64,000 bases of DNA from Sepiola atlantica (lineage: Eukaryota > Mollusca > Cephalopoda > Sepiida > Sepiolidae). Position numbers and translations under genes: made by a program. Shown here one piece after another: positions 1 through 9,887 of the stretch; within the stretch, counting starts at the first letter, position 1; the number at the start of each line of letters is the position of its first letter. The notes beneath the pieces are model-generated. The model saw nothing but the letters and a program-made list of their open reading frames with translations. It was not told where the DNA came from and ran no database searches. The stretch covers positions 33,807,943-33,871,942 of the forward strand of contig OY744522.1 in NCBI GenBank assembly GCA_963556195.1, written 5' to 3'.

Positions 1-2655
1 GTTTCCAACCGCAGGGCCCCACGCAGACTCCTCTGTCAAGGTTCGGCTCAGGAATGCCAGCCGCTCGGCATACAAGTGGCTTTCCAAGTCGGGCATTCCT
101 AAGCCTCCCACTTCAGGACGTTGAGTACAGACCTGTCTACGGACTAGCGGCTTCCCCCTTGCCCACAAAAGCGAGAAAAGGAGACGCGTCAAAACCGCTC
201 GGCGGTCCGCAGGCAGAGGTAGTACAGCCAATCGGTAAAGGATGAGCGAAAAGACGTACGTAACGCACGCCTCAGCTCGACCTTTAAGGGAAAGCCCCCT
301 TCGAAGCCAAATCCTTACAGACGCTTCGACCTTAGACTGTACTTCCGACCAGTTCTTATCAAGCTGGAGACCCGGTCCGAACCATACGCCGAGGATCCGA
401 ACCGGGCCATCTGTCCAGTTGAAAAGGCCTGGGAGCGCAGCCGCGCCACTCCAGGCAGCCAACCTTAGGCCATTGGATTTGCTAAGGTTGACTATGGCCC
501 CTGTAACTTTTTCGTACCTTTTGAGTGCCCTAATCACCGCGATAATGTCTCGAAAGCACGACACAAACACGGTGACATCATCGGCATACGCGGATACCCT
601 GGCTCGCGCACCGCCAGGAAGAGCAATACCGCGTAGGGCCAGTCCAGGCTCCCCGATCCTAAGCCTGCGGAGAAAAGGCTCCAAGGCAAGGACGTAAAGC
701 AGGGGAGACAGCGGACACCCCTGACGTACCGACCGAGAGACGGCAAAAGACTCCGATCGCATTCCATTGACCTGCACCACTGCCGTTGGCCCGCGATACA
801 AAATGGAGATCCATCTGCAGAAGCCCGGTGTAAAACCGGCAGCCTCTAAAACAGATCCCAGGAAACGATGGTCGACCCTGTCAAAAGCTTTGGACTGATC
901 TAAATTGATCAGCGCGGCTTCAGTGTCGTCTTCTAATCCCTCTATGATCGTGCGCATCAGATGCAAGTTGTTTTGAATCGATCTCCCCTTCACAGCATAA
1001 TTCTGATCAGGTTCGACCAACTCACCGATAACAAGCTGCAACCGATTTGCAAGAACTTTGGCCAAAATCTTTAAATCTGCGTTAAGCAGAGTTATGGGCC
1101 TATAATCATCTAGATCCCCACCATCTTGGCCCTTTTTCTGAAGCAATGTGATCACTCCCTTGGTGACTTGACCAGGGATAGAACCCTGTTCAAACCAGTG
1201 ATTGAACACATTGACCAGAATAGGTACGAAGATGTGCGACAGCCTCAAGAACAATTCATAGGGCAAACCATCGAGTCCCGGAGATTTGTCGTAGCCGACC
1301 TGCTTCAGGGCAGCCAAGACCTCACACTCTGTAACGCGCCCATCACAACTAGCCGCTCGGGCCGCCTCCAGGCGGGGCGAGCCAGCTAAATAGCTGCCAA
1401 ACTCCTCGACGCGGAGTCCGGGCAGTTGGGTGAACCGCTCCCTGAAATGCTCACGAAATCCCCGGCAAATCTCCCGAGTCGACACAAGGGTGTGTCCTTC
1501 CGGGTGTTTGACTTGACGAATGAGACCGACCGAGTTGCGACGAAGTGGAGTTCTACGCTCTTCCGCGTCCACATTCACGGCTTCGTTGGACACTCTCTTT
1601 AGCCTAGCTCTAACTACTTGACCCTCATACCGTACGTTAGCCGCACGTTTCAGGTCCCCCTTAGCTAGTTCTATGCCTAGGGAATCCCCCCCAGCCACCG
1701 CCCGGGCCAGCTTAGTTTCTAAACGCTTTTCTGCTTCAGCCTTATTTAAGGCGAGGCGTTGGCTATATTGAACAGAAAAGCGCCTAATGCCAACTTTGGC
1801 GTTAACCCACCACTTACTCCCGGTTACCGCCCCCACTAATCCCTTTTGAAAGTTAAGAGATAGCTGTTCCCGGAAGTCACGTATCTCCAGTAAGGAGGTA
1901 TTTAACTTCCAGTAGCCAGCTACCTTGTGTGTCTTAGGACCTAATTCCAGACTGGCCACAAGTAACTTGTGGTCAGAATGGCCTAACCAGTGGAACGTGG
2001 GACAAGAGATATAATCTACGTTGCCTCTTCTAACTAGCAATCGATCCAAGTAAGAACTTGGAAGGAAAGTGCCGCTAGCGAGCCACGTCCACATCTCCCG
2101 CCTCGGGTGATCGATACGAAATCTGTCGACCAGATCGCATTGTGCCATCAGGTCAGACAGACTTGTCTCACACCCATCCGACCCACTAAGGCCCCCCACC
2201 CTATCTATCCTGGGATTAAGGATGGCATTCCAATCCCCTACTACGATTAGCCGCTCCGAACCACCGAGGAACCCCTCCAACCCCCGAAAAAAGGAAACCC
2301 TCTCACGAGTGGAATTGGGCGCATAAACCGCGACGATTCGAAACATGGCACTATTCACGGCAACATCAGCCACGACCAGTCTGCCATCAGCATCCGCGTG
2401 AACAACGTTTACCCTTGCTAGCAGAGTGCGTCTAACTAACAGAGAAACTCCCCGAGCAGTACGGTCACCAAATGCTGAAAAAACATCGAAATGCTCCGAC
2501 AGCAGTCGGTGATCGTCCATCGAAACATAGTGAGTTTCCTGTACCGCAGCCACATCTAATTCAAAAGCCTTGAGATCCCCCAGTATGCGGGCTGCTTTGC
2601 TTAAGGATCTCAAGCCTCTCGCGTTCAAGCTTCCTAGCTTCAAGTTCGTGGCCAT
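1..2655 (-). CDS. LINE ORF2 (endonuclease-reverse transcriptase), partial at window edge
   Basis: This is the same protein as the complete ORF2 at 6449-9883, cut by the window start after about residue 885. It keeps the whole apurinic-like endonuclease domain (residues about 5-235) and the reverse transcriptase with its YADD motif (about 690-693), but lacks the C-terminal CCHC zinc finger (about 1002-1020). The ATG is at 2655-2653, four bases after the ORF1 stop. The truncation is only a window effect, since the reading frame is open at the edge. Confidence 0.9.
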   Translation of the reverse strand, partial: MATNLKLGSLNARGLRSLSKAARILGDLKAFELDVAAVQETHYVSMDDHRLLSEHFDVFSAFGDRTARGVSLLVRRTLLARVNVVHADADGRLVVADVAVNSAMFRIVAVYAPNSTRERVSFFRGLEGFLGGSERLIVVGDWNAILNPRIDRVGGLSGSDGCETSLSDLMAQCDLVDRFRIDHPRREMWTWLASGTFLPSSYLDRLLVRRGNVDYISCPTFHWLGHSDHKLLVASLELGPKTHKVAGYWKLNTSLLEIRDFREQLSLNFQKGLVGAVTGSKWWVNAKVGIRRFSVQYSQRLALNKAEAEKRLETKLARAVAGGDSLGIELAKGDLKRAANVRYEGQVVRARLKRVSNEAVNVDAEERRTPLRRNSVGLIRQVKHPEGHTLVSTREICRGFREHFRERFTQLPGLRVEEFGSYLAGSPRLEAARAASCDGRVTECEVLAALKQVGYDKSPGLDGLPYELFLRLSHIFVPILVNVFNHWFEQGSIPGQVTKGVITLLQKKGQDGGDLDDYRPITLLNADLKILAKVLANRLQLVIGELVEPDQNYAVKGRSIQNNLHLMRTIIEGLEDDTEAALINLDQSKAFDRVDHRFLGSVLEAAGFTPGFCRWISILYRGPTAVVQVNGMRSESFAVSRSVRQGCPLSPLLYVLALEPFLRRLRIGEPGLALRGIALPGGARARVSAYADDVTVFVSCFRDIIAVIRALKRYEKVTGAIVNLSKSNGLRLAAWSGAAALPGLFNWTDGPVRILGVWFGPGLQLDKNWSEVQSKVEASVRIWLRRGLSLKGRAEACVTYVFSLILYRLAVLPLPADRRAVLTRLLFSLLWARGKPLVRRQVCTQRPEVGGLGMPDLESHLYAERLAFLSRTLTEESAWGPAVGN

Positions 2656-2659
2656 CGCA

Positions 2660-5362
2660 CTAGTCAGTGTCAATCAACGGCCTGAAATCCTTGTCAGTAA
2701 GGACGCCGACGGCATGCCCGATATTGCCAGTAAGCAATTCCGACGACGCGCGGCCGTCTCGGGAGATGCCCCCGACATCCAGGGGAAAGGTTATCTTGAG
2801 GGCTCTATAAAACGAGGGGTGGACGTAAATGGGGATCCTCCCTTCACACTTATCCCTCAGATCATCGAGGGAGTCATGCCCTTCTTCCACCAACGTAAGG
2901 CCCAGGATCGCCTCCTTTGCTGCCTCAATCATTCGCCACATGGACTTGGTGCGGCGAATCTTCGTTTTCCGCACGAAGGTAATCAGCAAAGGGGCATCCG
3001 GGAAGTTCGACGGGTTGGTGGTGTCCAGACCCTGGGCCTTCGTAAGGAGCTGCAGCGGCTTGATGACGTTCCTCTGCTGAGGTGTAAGCTCGGCAGCGGC
3101 ATGATGCAAGTCCGCATCACATATGAGGTCCCCTGGCAGGAAGGGGAGCTTACGGGACTTCTCCTTTCTTTTTGGAGAGGGCGACGCTTTAAGCTTTTTG
3201 GCCTGTTTGGTCGTCTTTGAGGTTGAAGTTTTGGCCACCGACTCTTTCTTGGGAGACAGAGAGCGGGAGCCAGCTGGGGGGGTTTTAGTGGGGGAAGGGG
3301 ATTTCTGCTCAGTGGTGGGTTTGGGTTTTGGGGTTTCAGGGGACTGAGCAGAAGAGATAGTCATCTCTTCGGGCATTGGGGCGGGGGTTTGGGGCCCAGC
3401 CTCTTTCATCTTCTTGCCGGTTCTTATGGCGACTTTTTTGTCCCGTGTAGTCTTTCTCTCTGTCTCTGGAGCCGGGACCGGGCCAGCGTCACCCTCCATC
3501 TTCTCCCCTTCCGAGTCAGATGATGTTGAAGGTGGTGACAGGGGAGCCTCAGTCTTCCTCTTTGGTGCCGCTGCCGTGACAGAGGCTTGCTGCGGCTCCT
3601 TAATGGTGGGCAAGTCCTCGTCCATGGACTCTGTGGGACCCCGCATCCCTAATTCTTCAGAGGGCTGCACTTTGGAGGAGGGTTTCTGTTGTTTGCCCTT
3701 TCTGACGACAGGGCTGAAACCGTCTTTATCTTTTCCTCCTTTGTTCGCTGGTGGAGGAGCTGCTGACGTCGCTGGACCTCCCGGGACTGCGGCAGAAGGG
3801 GTCTTCTTGTTTGGCGCCTTCTTCGGGCAGTTTTTAGCCATATGCCCCTTCTGCTCGCAGTGCCAACAATGTGGCCTCCTGCCCTCCACTATGATCGACA
3901 TGGACCAGGCGTCGCACTTGAGCAGTGGCGGGATGTTATTAAAGCCATCCCGGTCCAGACGCATTTTGATTTTATAGTCCCCTACCATTAGGTTATGGGG
4001 ACCACGGACCGGGGTTATGGCTTCGACGTCCCCATACTGACTCATCACAGCACCTAGTTGCTCCGAGTCAATATAACAGGGGACGCCGAGGACAGTTACT
4101 AATGTCCTCCTCCTGCTCAAGTACTCCGGCCTGAGGATTAGGTGTTTATACCTCAGGTCGGCCCTGGCCACCTTCTCCGCTGCTTCCTCTGTGGGTAGGA
4201 GCAGGTCCCAAGTGGCGAACCCTCGCCTGCAAACGTAGGTTGCAGGAACTTTGAGGGCCCACAGGATCTCTCCTATGGTTTCAATCAAGACCCCAGCCAG
4301 CCCTTTGGTTCTGGAGTCGATGGTGACTAGCGAAACAATTCGCTTCGCTAGTCGTTCCACCGCTCCCGGAGCAGCTTGGATGGTACTGCCGTCGGTTAGA
4401 TCCTTGTATTTTGATTCGAATAACCGACGGTACTCCGAAGGGCTCCTTTGTGACTGGGGTCCCCACTTGTCATTTGGAGATAGGGCAGGAGTGCTGGTTG
4501 CCGCCGGAGTTGCTGGTGTTGATGCTCTCGTCGGCGACGGTGTCTTCTGCCCGGGAGGTGATGACCATGCTTTAGGGGTCTCAGCTGGGGCTGTAGAGAG
4601 GGACGGCCACTCCTTCGGCGAAGCTGTAGGTGTTGTAACAGGCGGAGTGGTCATCTTGGTCCTCTTCCCGCCAGCGACGTCCGCTGCTCCAGACTTTGGT
4701 GCTGTTCGAGCAGCCCCCATCTTTCTTGGTCTGGACTGCCGCATGCCAGCCCGGACCGGACTTTTTGAAGTTTGTTGCAGGACCTCCATGCTGCTACTGC
4801 TGCTACTGCTGCTGTTGCTGCAACTTCGGCCGCTTCCGTCGCTGCTGCTCTCGCTGCCGAAGAGTTCTTGGTGGAGGTCCAAGATGCGGTGCTGAGCAGA
4901 GTCCCTGTCCATGGGGGCTGGCGGCTGATCTGGGTTGGTGGTCCCTTTTTTGTGGGACTCCACCGACTTGGTCTGTCTTCCTGGAAGCGGGCGGCCTTTT
5001 CGCCTACGACCAGGCGGGCTAACAGTTAAAGCCCGGTGAGAGATTTGTGCGGTGGGGAGTTTTTCCCACCGACCCAGATCACCTCTCCGATCTGAGCTAC
5101 CCTGACTGCTTGAGCTGCTGGGGACAGCAGCGAAGTAACTAGCAGGGCTACCGCCTAAGGCGGTAGACCCTGATCTACCTCCAGTGCTAGGGTCGGCACT
5201 GGCAGAAGTACTGGGCATGTCGCTTAGAGCGGCATGTCCGTCAGCATGTTTTGGGTCTGCTCCCGCCCCGACATGAGACCTAGGCCCCATCTCGGAAAGG
5301 GAGCCCGAGCTAGACATAATGTTTCCAGCAGAGCTCGGACTACTCCTCCCCTCTCCACTCAT
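2660..5362 (-). CDS. LINE ORF1, gag-like RNA-binding protein (copy C)
   Basis: Identical to the ORF1 described at 9888-12590: 900 aa, Ser/Pro/Lys-rich, with one CCHC zinc knuckle. It is intact from ATG to TAG. ORF2 of the same copy starts four bases downstream. Confidence 0.9.
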   Translation of the reverse strand: MSGEGRSSPSSAGNIMSSSGSLSEMGPRSHVGAGADPKHADGHAALSDMPSTSASADPSTGGRSGSTALGGSPASYFAAVPSSSSSQGSSDRRGDLGRWEKLPTAQISHRALTVSPPGRRRKGRPLPGRQTKSVESHKKGTTNPDQPPAPMDRDSAQHRILDLHQELFGSESSSDGSGRSCSNSSSSSSSSMEVLQQTSKSPVRAGMRQSRPRKMGAARTAPKSGAADVAGGKRTKMTTPPVTTPTASPKEWPSLSTAPAETPKAWSSPPGQKTPSPTRASTPATPAATSTPALSPNDKWGPQSQRSPSEYRRLFESKYKDLTDGSTIQAAPGAVERLAKRIVSLVTIDSRTKGLAGVLIETIGEILWALKVPATYVCRRGFATWDLLLPTEEAAEKVARADLRYKHLILRPEYLSRRRTLVTVLGVPCYIDSEQLGAVMSQYGDVEAITPVRGPHNLMVGDYKIKMRLDRDGFNNIPPLLKCDAWSMSIIVEGRRPHCWHCEQKGHMAKNCPKKAPNKKTPSAAVPGGPATSAAPPPANKGGKDKDGFSPVVRKGKQQKPSSKVQPSEELGMRGPTESMDEDLPTIKEPQQASVTAAAPKRKTEAPLSPPSTSSDSEGEKMEGDAGPVPAPETERKTTRDKKVAIRTGKKMKEAGPQTPAPMPEEMTISSAQSPETPKPKPTTEQKSPSPTKTPPAGSRSLSPKKESVAKTSTSKTTKQAKKLKASPSPKRKEKSRKLPFLPGDLICDADLHHAAAELTPQQRNVIKPLQLLTKAQGLDTTNPSNFPDAPLLITFVRKTKIRRTKSMWRMIEAAKEAILGLTLVEEGHDSLDDLRDKCEGRIPIYVHPSFYRALKITFPLDVGGISRDGRASSELLTGNIGHAVGVLTDKDFRPLIDTD

Positions 5363-5737
5363 CTGCGCCCCGGCTCGACCCGCCGATTCGGATCCGAGGA
5401 GACTTTCACCGTTTTACGGGTTCGTGAGTCTCCCCGAAACCTGCCAGCTGCTTAAGTCAAGCGCGAGGATCAGACACCTGAAAGAAAAAAGTTTATATTA
5501 AACGAATCACCCAAAAGGGGTGATCACCCAAGAGGGGTGGAAGAACAATGTGCCCAAGAGGGGCCTAAAGCCCAAAAGGGGCCTGTTGACTAGAGAACAG
5601 AGAGAGTCTCTAGCCAAAACTACAGTTAACTTGACCAAGGGAGGCCAAGTTACTTCTCTTTGCCGCAAGAAACAATTCAAACGTAAGAATCTATACGGTA
5701 AAGAGGACCCGGGAGAAAAACCCCGGGCTGAAGGGAC
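5363..5737 (-). promoter_or_regulatory. LINE 5' UTR (copy C)
   Basis: 375 bp between the inferred element 5' end and ORF1. It has the same sequence as the 5' UTR at 19819-20193, including the 5'-terminal CCCGGG hairpin (5708-5727) and four CCCAARAGGGG hairpins. Internal promoter activity is expected for a LINE 5' UTR, but no promoter motif was identified. Confidence 0.6.
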
Positions 5738-6448
5738 TTTTATTTATCCAAAAAATATGTTACAACCTTTTAGATGTGGCACAAGGCCAAAAGGGGGGTA
5801 TGGGGGGGGAAAGTGGGGGTCGGGGGTCGTCCACTTGGTCAATGAATACCCTAGAAACTAGTTTCAGTCACCATAATACCGCGTTCACTCTATGGACTTA
5901 AGCTACTTAAAATATCCCCAGGTGTTTGAAGTGAATTTTATTTTACAGAAAAGTATATACATGTGTGATGATGGGGGTGGGAGAACAAAAAACTAAGCCT
6001 TAAATAATCCCCCAAAAATAAATAAAAATAAAAGGGATAGTAAAAGTAAAGAACCAAGGAAAATGCTAATTATGGAAGGTTAGTAGAGTCCCCCCATCCT
6101 ATCTAAGGTGTGAACTGCTCGCTGTCTTCCGGTAAAAACCGAAAGCAAGAGAGACAGCTCCTAGTTGGGAGTGGGCGTTTCTATATGGGGGCAAAAGAAA
6201 TTGAGGGATGGGTTTGTCGGGATGTGCGGTGTCCTCCAGGATAGGTACTATTAGGGCGGGTCAGGGATATAAAATAAATTAGGGAGCGGGCATCCTGAAG
6301 GAGATCTGACACCTAAAATAAAGCTGGGGGCAAAAGAGCTCATTTACACTACTAGCTAGTAGGGACTGTGCCCAAAGAATTTACTGGTCAGGTTAAGGAA
6401 ATGATTTCCTTTTTCAAAGAAGAGACCTAAGGTCGCTGTGTGCCATGC
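5738..6448 (-). other. LINE 3' UTR (copy B) with G-rich antisense tract
   Basis: 711 bp of non-coding sequence after the ORF2 stop. The distal part (about 5793-5827) is a run of four G-tracts of five or more on the plus strand, so the LINE RNA is C-rich there and the opposite DNA strand could form a G-quadruplex. The 3' end reads AATAAA-A on the element strand and abuts the 5' end of copy C. There is no long poly(A) tail. Confidence 0.7.
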
Positions 6449-9400
6449 CTAGGCAGGGAACACGAACTCGAACCTATTCCGCGTGAACACGCATAAACTA
6501 GCGGTGTGTATCCACCTACTTTTGAAAAGTGAAGAAGGCAACCTCCTTCTATCAGATTTGATTTTGATTTTAAGCTGGTGCTTAAAATACGAAATCAAAT
6601 CATAATAAGAAGGCGGCACCCCCCCACGCCCTATGTCTAAGCGTGAAGTGTACACGACGAGTCTAGCTACGGCTAAAATCGCCAGCAAAACCATACGTTT
6701 CTCCCTGGGCCACAAGGGGTCCATGTTGAAGACAACGGATGCTAAATCCAAGCACGTCACCCGATCGGGGGTGATGCGAGCCGTCACCTCGTTGACATAC
6801 GTCCAGAATTCACGAAGTTTGGAGCAGGTGAAAAAGGCGTGCTCAGCCGTTTCAATTTCATCTTCCTCGCAACGTGGGCAGAAGGGGTCCATAACCAGAC
6901 CAATCCTGAAGCGTATGCCATTGAGGGGTACCACATTACGAACCAATCGCCAGGTCAGAGAAAACTCAGTATTGTTGAGATGGCTCCGGCCTGGCGCCCA
7001 ATTCCACTGAGAGCGGGTCTCCCGCTCCGACAATCCTAGCCGCTCCCCAAGGGGATCCGAAGCGGTCCCCACCACTAATTCCCGATATAGTGTATTTCTA
7101 GACCGGGCGAGGTCACTGGACCCCGGCAGCACTCTGAGCGCAGCTCGGCATTCGTTGAGGAACTGCGATTGACCCCTTGGCCTACGACGGCATTCGACCA
7201 AGTGGTCAGGGATGAGGTTAGGAAAAGCGTTTCCAACCGCAGGGCCCCACGCAGACTCCTCTGTCAAGGTTCGGCTCAGGAATGCCAGCCGCTCGGCATA
7301 CAAGTGGCTTTCCAAGTCGGGCATTCCTAAGCCTCCCACTTCAGGACGTTGAGTACAGACCTGTCTACGGACTAGCGGCTTCCCCCTTGCCCACAAAAGC
7401 GAGAAAAGGAGACGCGTCAAAACCGCTCGGCGGTCCGCAGGCAGAGGTAGTACAGCCAATCGGTAAAGGATGAGCGAAAAGACGTACGTAACGCACGCCT
7501 CAGCTCGACCTTTAAGGGAAAGCCCCCTTCGAAGCCAAATCCTTACAGACGCTTCGACCTTAGACTGTACTTCCGACCAGTTCTTATCAAGCTGGAGACC
7601 CGGTCCGAACCATACGCCGAGGATCCGAACCGGGCCATCTGTCCAGTTGAAAAGGCCTGGGAGCGCAGCCGCGCCACTCCAGGCAGCCAACCTTAGGCCA
7701 TTGGATTTGCTAAGGTTGACTATGGCCCCTGTAACTTTTTCGTACCTTTTGAGTGCCCTAATCACCGCGATAATGTCTCGAAAGCACGACACAAACACGG
7801 TGACATCATCGGCATACGCGGATACCCTGGCTCGCGCACCGCCAGGAAGAGCAATACCGCGTAGGGCCAGTCCAGGCTCCCCGATCCTAAGCCTGCGGAG
7901 AAAAGGCTCCAAGGCAAGGACGTAAAGCAGGGGAGACAGCGGACACCCCTGACGTACCGACCGAGAGACGGCAAAAGACTCCGATCGCATTCCATTGACC
8001 TGCACCACTGCCGTTGGCCCGCGATACAAAATGGAGATCCATCTGCAGAAGCCCGGTGTAAAACCGGCAGCCTCTAAAACAGATCCCAGGAAACGATGGT
8101 CGACCCTGTCAAAAGCTTTGGACTGATCTAAATTGATCAGCGCGGCTTCAGTGTCGTCTTCTAATCCCTCTATGATCGTGCGCATCAGATGCAAGTTGTT
8201 TTGAATCGATCTCCCCTTCACAGCATAATTCTGATCAGGTTCGACCAACTCACCGATAACAAGCTGCAACCGATTTGCAAGAACTTTGGCCAAAATCTTT
8301 AAATCTGCGTTAAGCAGAGTTATGGGCCTATAATCATCTAGATCCCCACCATCTTGGCCCTTTTTCTGAAGCAATGTGATCACTCCCTTGGTGACTTGAC
8401 CAGGGATAGAACCCTGTTCAAACCAGTGATTGAACACATTGACCAGAATAGGTACGAAGATGTGCGACAGCCTCAAGAACAATTCATAGGGCAAACCATC
8501 GAGTCCCGGAGATTTGTCGTAGCCGACCTGCTTCAGGGCAGCCAAGACCTCACACTCTGTAACGCGCCCATCACAACTAGCCGCTCGGGCCGCCTCCAGG
8601 CGGGGCGAGCCAGCTAAATAGCTGCCAAACTCCTCGACGCGGAGTCCGGGCAGTTGGGTGAACCGCTCCCTGAAATGCTCACGAAATCCCCGGCAAATCT
8701 CCCGAGTCGACACAAGGGTGTGTCCTTCCGGGTGTTTGACTTGACGAATGAGACCGACCGAGTTGCGACGAAGTGGAGTTCTACGCTCTTCCGCGTCCAC
8801 ATTCACGGCTTCGTTGGACACTCTCTTTAGCCTAGCTCTAACTACTTGACCCTCATACCGTACGTTAGCCGCACGTTTCAGGTCCCCCTTAGCTAGTTCT
8901 ATGCCTAGGGAATCCCCCCCAGCCACCGCCCGGGCCAGCTTAGTTTCTAAACGCTTTTCTGCTTCAGCCTTATTTAAGGCGAGGCGTTGGCTATATTGAA
9001 CAGAAAAGCGCCTAATGCCAACTTTGGCGTTAACCCACCACTTACTCCCGGTTACCGCCCCCACTAATCCCTTTTGAAAGTTAAGAGATAGCTGTTCCCG
9101 GAAGTCACGTATCTCCAGTAAGGAGGTATTTAACTTCCAGTAGCCAGCTACCTTGTGTGTCTTAGGACCTAATTCCAGACTGGCCACAAGTAACTTGTGG
9201 TCAGAATGGCCTAACCAGTGGAACGTGGGACAAGAGATATAATCTACGTTGCCTCTTCTAACTAGCAATCGATCCAAGTAAGAACTTGGAAGGAAAGTGC
9301 CGCTAGCGAGCCACGTCCACATCTCCCGCCTCGGGTGATCGATACGAAATCTGTCGACCAGATCGCATTGTGCCATCAGGTCAGACAGACTTGTCTCACA

Positions 9401-9883
9401 CCCATCCGACCCACTAAGGCCCCCCACCCTATCTATCCTGGGATTAAGGATGGCATTCCAATCCCCTACTACGATTAGCCGCTCCGAACCACCGAGGAAC
9501 CCCTCCAACCCCCGAAAAAAGGAAACCCTCTCACGAGTGGAATTGGGCGCATAAACCGCGACGATTCGAAACATGGCACTATTCACGGCAACATCAGCCA
9601 CGACCAGTCTGCCATCAGCATCCGCGTGAACAACGTTTACCCTTGCTAGCAGAGTGCGTCTAACTAACAGAGAAACTCCCCGAGCAGTACGGTCACCAAA
9701 TGCTGAAAAAACATCGAAATGCTCCGACAGCAGTCGGTGATCGTCCATCGAAACATAGTGAGTTTCCTGTACCGCAGCCACATCTAATTCAAAAGCCTTG
9801 AGATCCCCCAGTATGCGGGCTGCTTTGCTTAAGGATCTCAAGCCTCTCGCGTTCAAGCTTCCTAGCTTCAAGTTCGTGGCCAT
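6449..9883 (-). CDS. LINE ORF2: APE endonuclease + reverse transcriptase
   Basis: 1144 aa from the ATG at 9883-9881. Residues about 5-235 are an EEP/APE endonuclease: LNARG (N11), QETH (E40), VYAPN (Y111), GDWNA (D141, N143), YLDR (D204) and SDHK (D228, H229) give the full catalytic set. The reverse transcriptase spans about 455-760, with LDQSKAFDRVDH (D586, D592), RQGCPLSPLLY and YADD (690-693). A C-terminal zinc finger CX2CX9HX4C lies at about 1002-1020. The protein nicks target DNA and copies its RNA by target-primed reverse transcription. The frame could be opened six codons upstream at a TTG, but the codon before that is TGA and the ATG (GCGATGG, a good eukaryotic context) is the likely start. 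The start lies four bases after the ORF1 TAG. Intact and probably functional. Confidence 0.93.
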   Translation of the reverse strand: MATNLKLGSLNARGLRSLSKAARILGDLKAFELDVAAVQETHYVSMDDHRLLSEHFDVFSAFGDRTARGVSLLVRRTLLARVNVVHADADGRLVVADVAVNSAMFRIVAVYAPNSTRERVSFFRGLEGFLGGSERLIVVGDWNAILNPRIDRVGGLSGSDGCETSLSDLMAQCDLVDRFRIDHPRREMWTWLASGTFLPSSYLDRLLVRRGNVDYISCPTFHWLGHSDHKLLVASLELGPKTHKVAGYWKLNTSLLEIRDFREQLSLNFQKGLVGAVTGSKWWVNAKVGIRRFSVQYSQRLALNKAEAEKRLETKLARAVAGGDSLGIELAKGDLKRAANVRYEGQVVRARLKRVSNEAVNVDAEERRTPLRRNSVGLIRQVKHPEGHTLVSTREICRGFREHFRERFTQLPGLRVEEFGSYLAGSPRLEAARAASCDGRVTECEVLAALKQVGYDKSPGLDGLPYELFLRLSHIFVPILVNVFNHWFEQGSIPGQVTKGVITLLQKKGQDGGDLDDYRPITLLNADLKILAKVLANRLQLVIGELVEPDQNYAVKGRSIQNNLHLMRTIIEGLEDDTEAALINLDQSKAFDRVDHRFLGSVLEAAGFTPGFCRWISILYRGPTAVVQVNGMRSESFAVSRSVRQGCPLSPLLYVLALEPFLRRLRIGEPGLALRGIALPGGARARVSAYADDVTVFVSCFRDIIAVIRALKRYEKVTGAIVNLSKSNGLRLAAWSGAAALPGLFNWTDGPVRILGVWFGPGLQLDKNWSEVQSKVEASVRIWLRRGLSLKGRAEACVTYVFSLILYRLAVLPLPADRRAVLTRLLFSLLWARGKPLVRRQVCTQRPEVGGLGMPDLESHLYAERLAFLSRTLTEESAWGPAVGNAFPNLIPDHLVECRRRPRGQSQFLNECRAALRVLPGSSDLARSRNTLYRELVVGTASDPLGERLGLSERETRSQWNWAPGRSHLNNTEFSLTWRLVRNVVPLNGIRFRIGLVMDPFCPRCEEDEIETAEHAFFTCSKLREFWTYVNEVTARITPDRVTCLDLASVVFNMDPLWPREKRMVLLAILAVARLVVYTSRLDIGRGGVPPSYYDLISYFKHQLKIKIKSDRRRLPSSLFKSRWIHTASLCVFTRNRFEFVFPA

Positions 9884-9887
9884 CGCA

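Larger units (their letters stand above)
1..5737 (-). mobile_element. LINE copy C (3' end outside the window)
   Basis: Leftmost copy of the array. It has the full 5' UTR (5363-5737), intact ORF1 and the first 885 codons of ORF2. The rest of ORF2 and the 3' UTR lie beyond position 1. No base difference from the complete copies was noticed. Confidence 0.92.

Noticed and set aside
2570..3220. Plus-strand open frame of 216 codons opposite LINE ORF1/ORF2 (also at 9798 and 17026)
   Set aside because: Antisense shadow of the LINE ORFs with no domain of its own. It recurs only because the LINE recurs.
4696..5029. Cys- and Ala-rich frames over the CTG-type triplet run
   Set aside because: Alternative frames of the poly-Ser codons of LINE ORF1.
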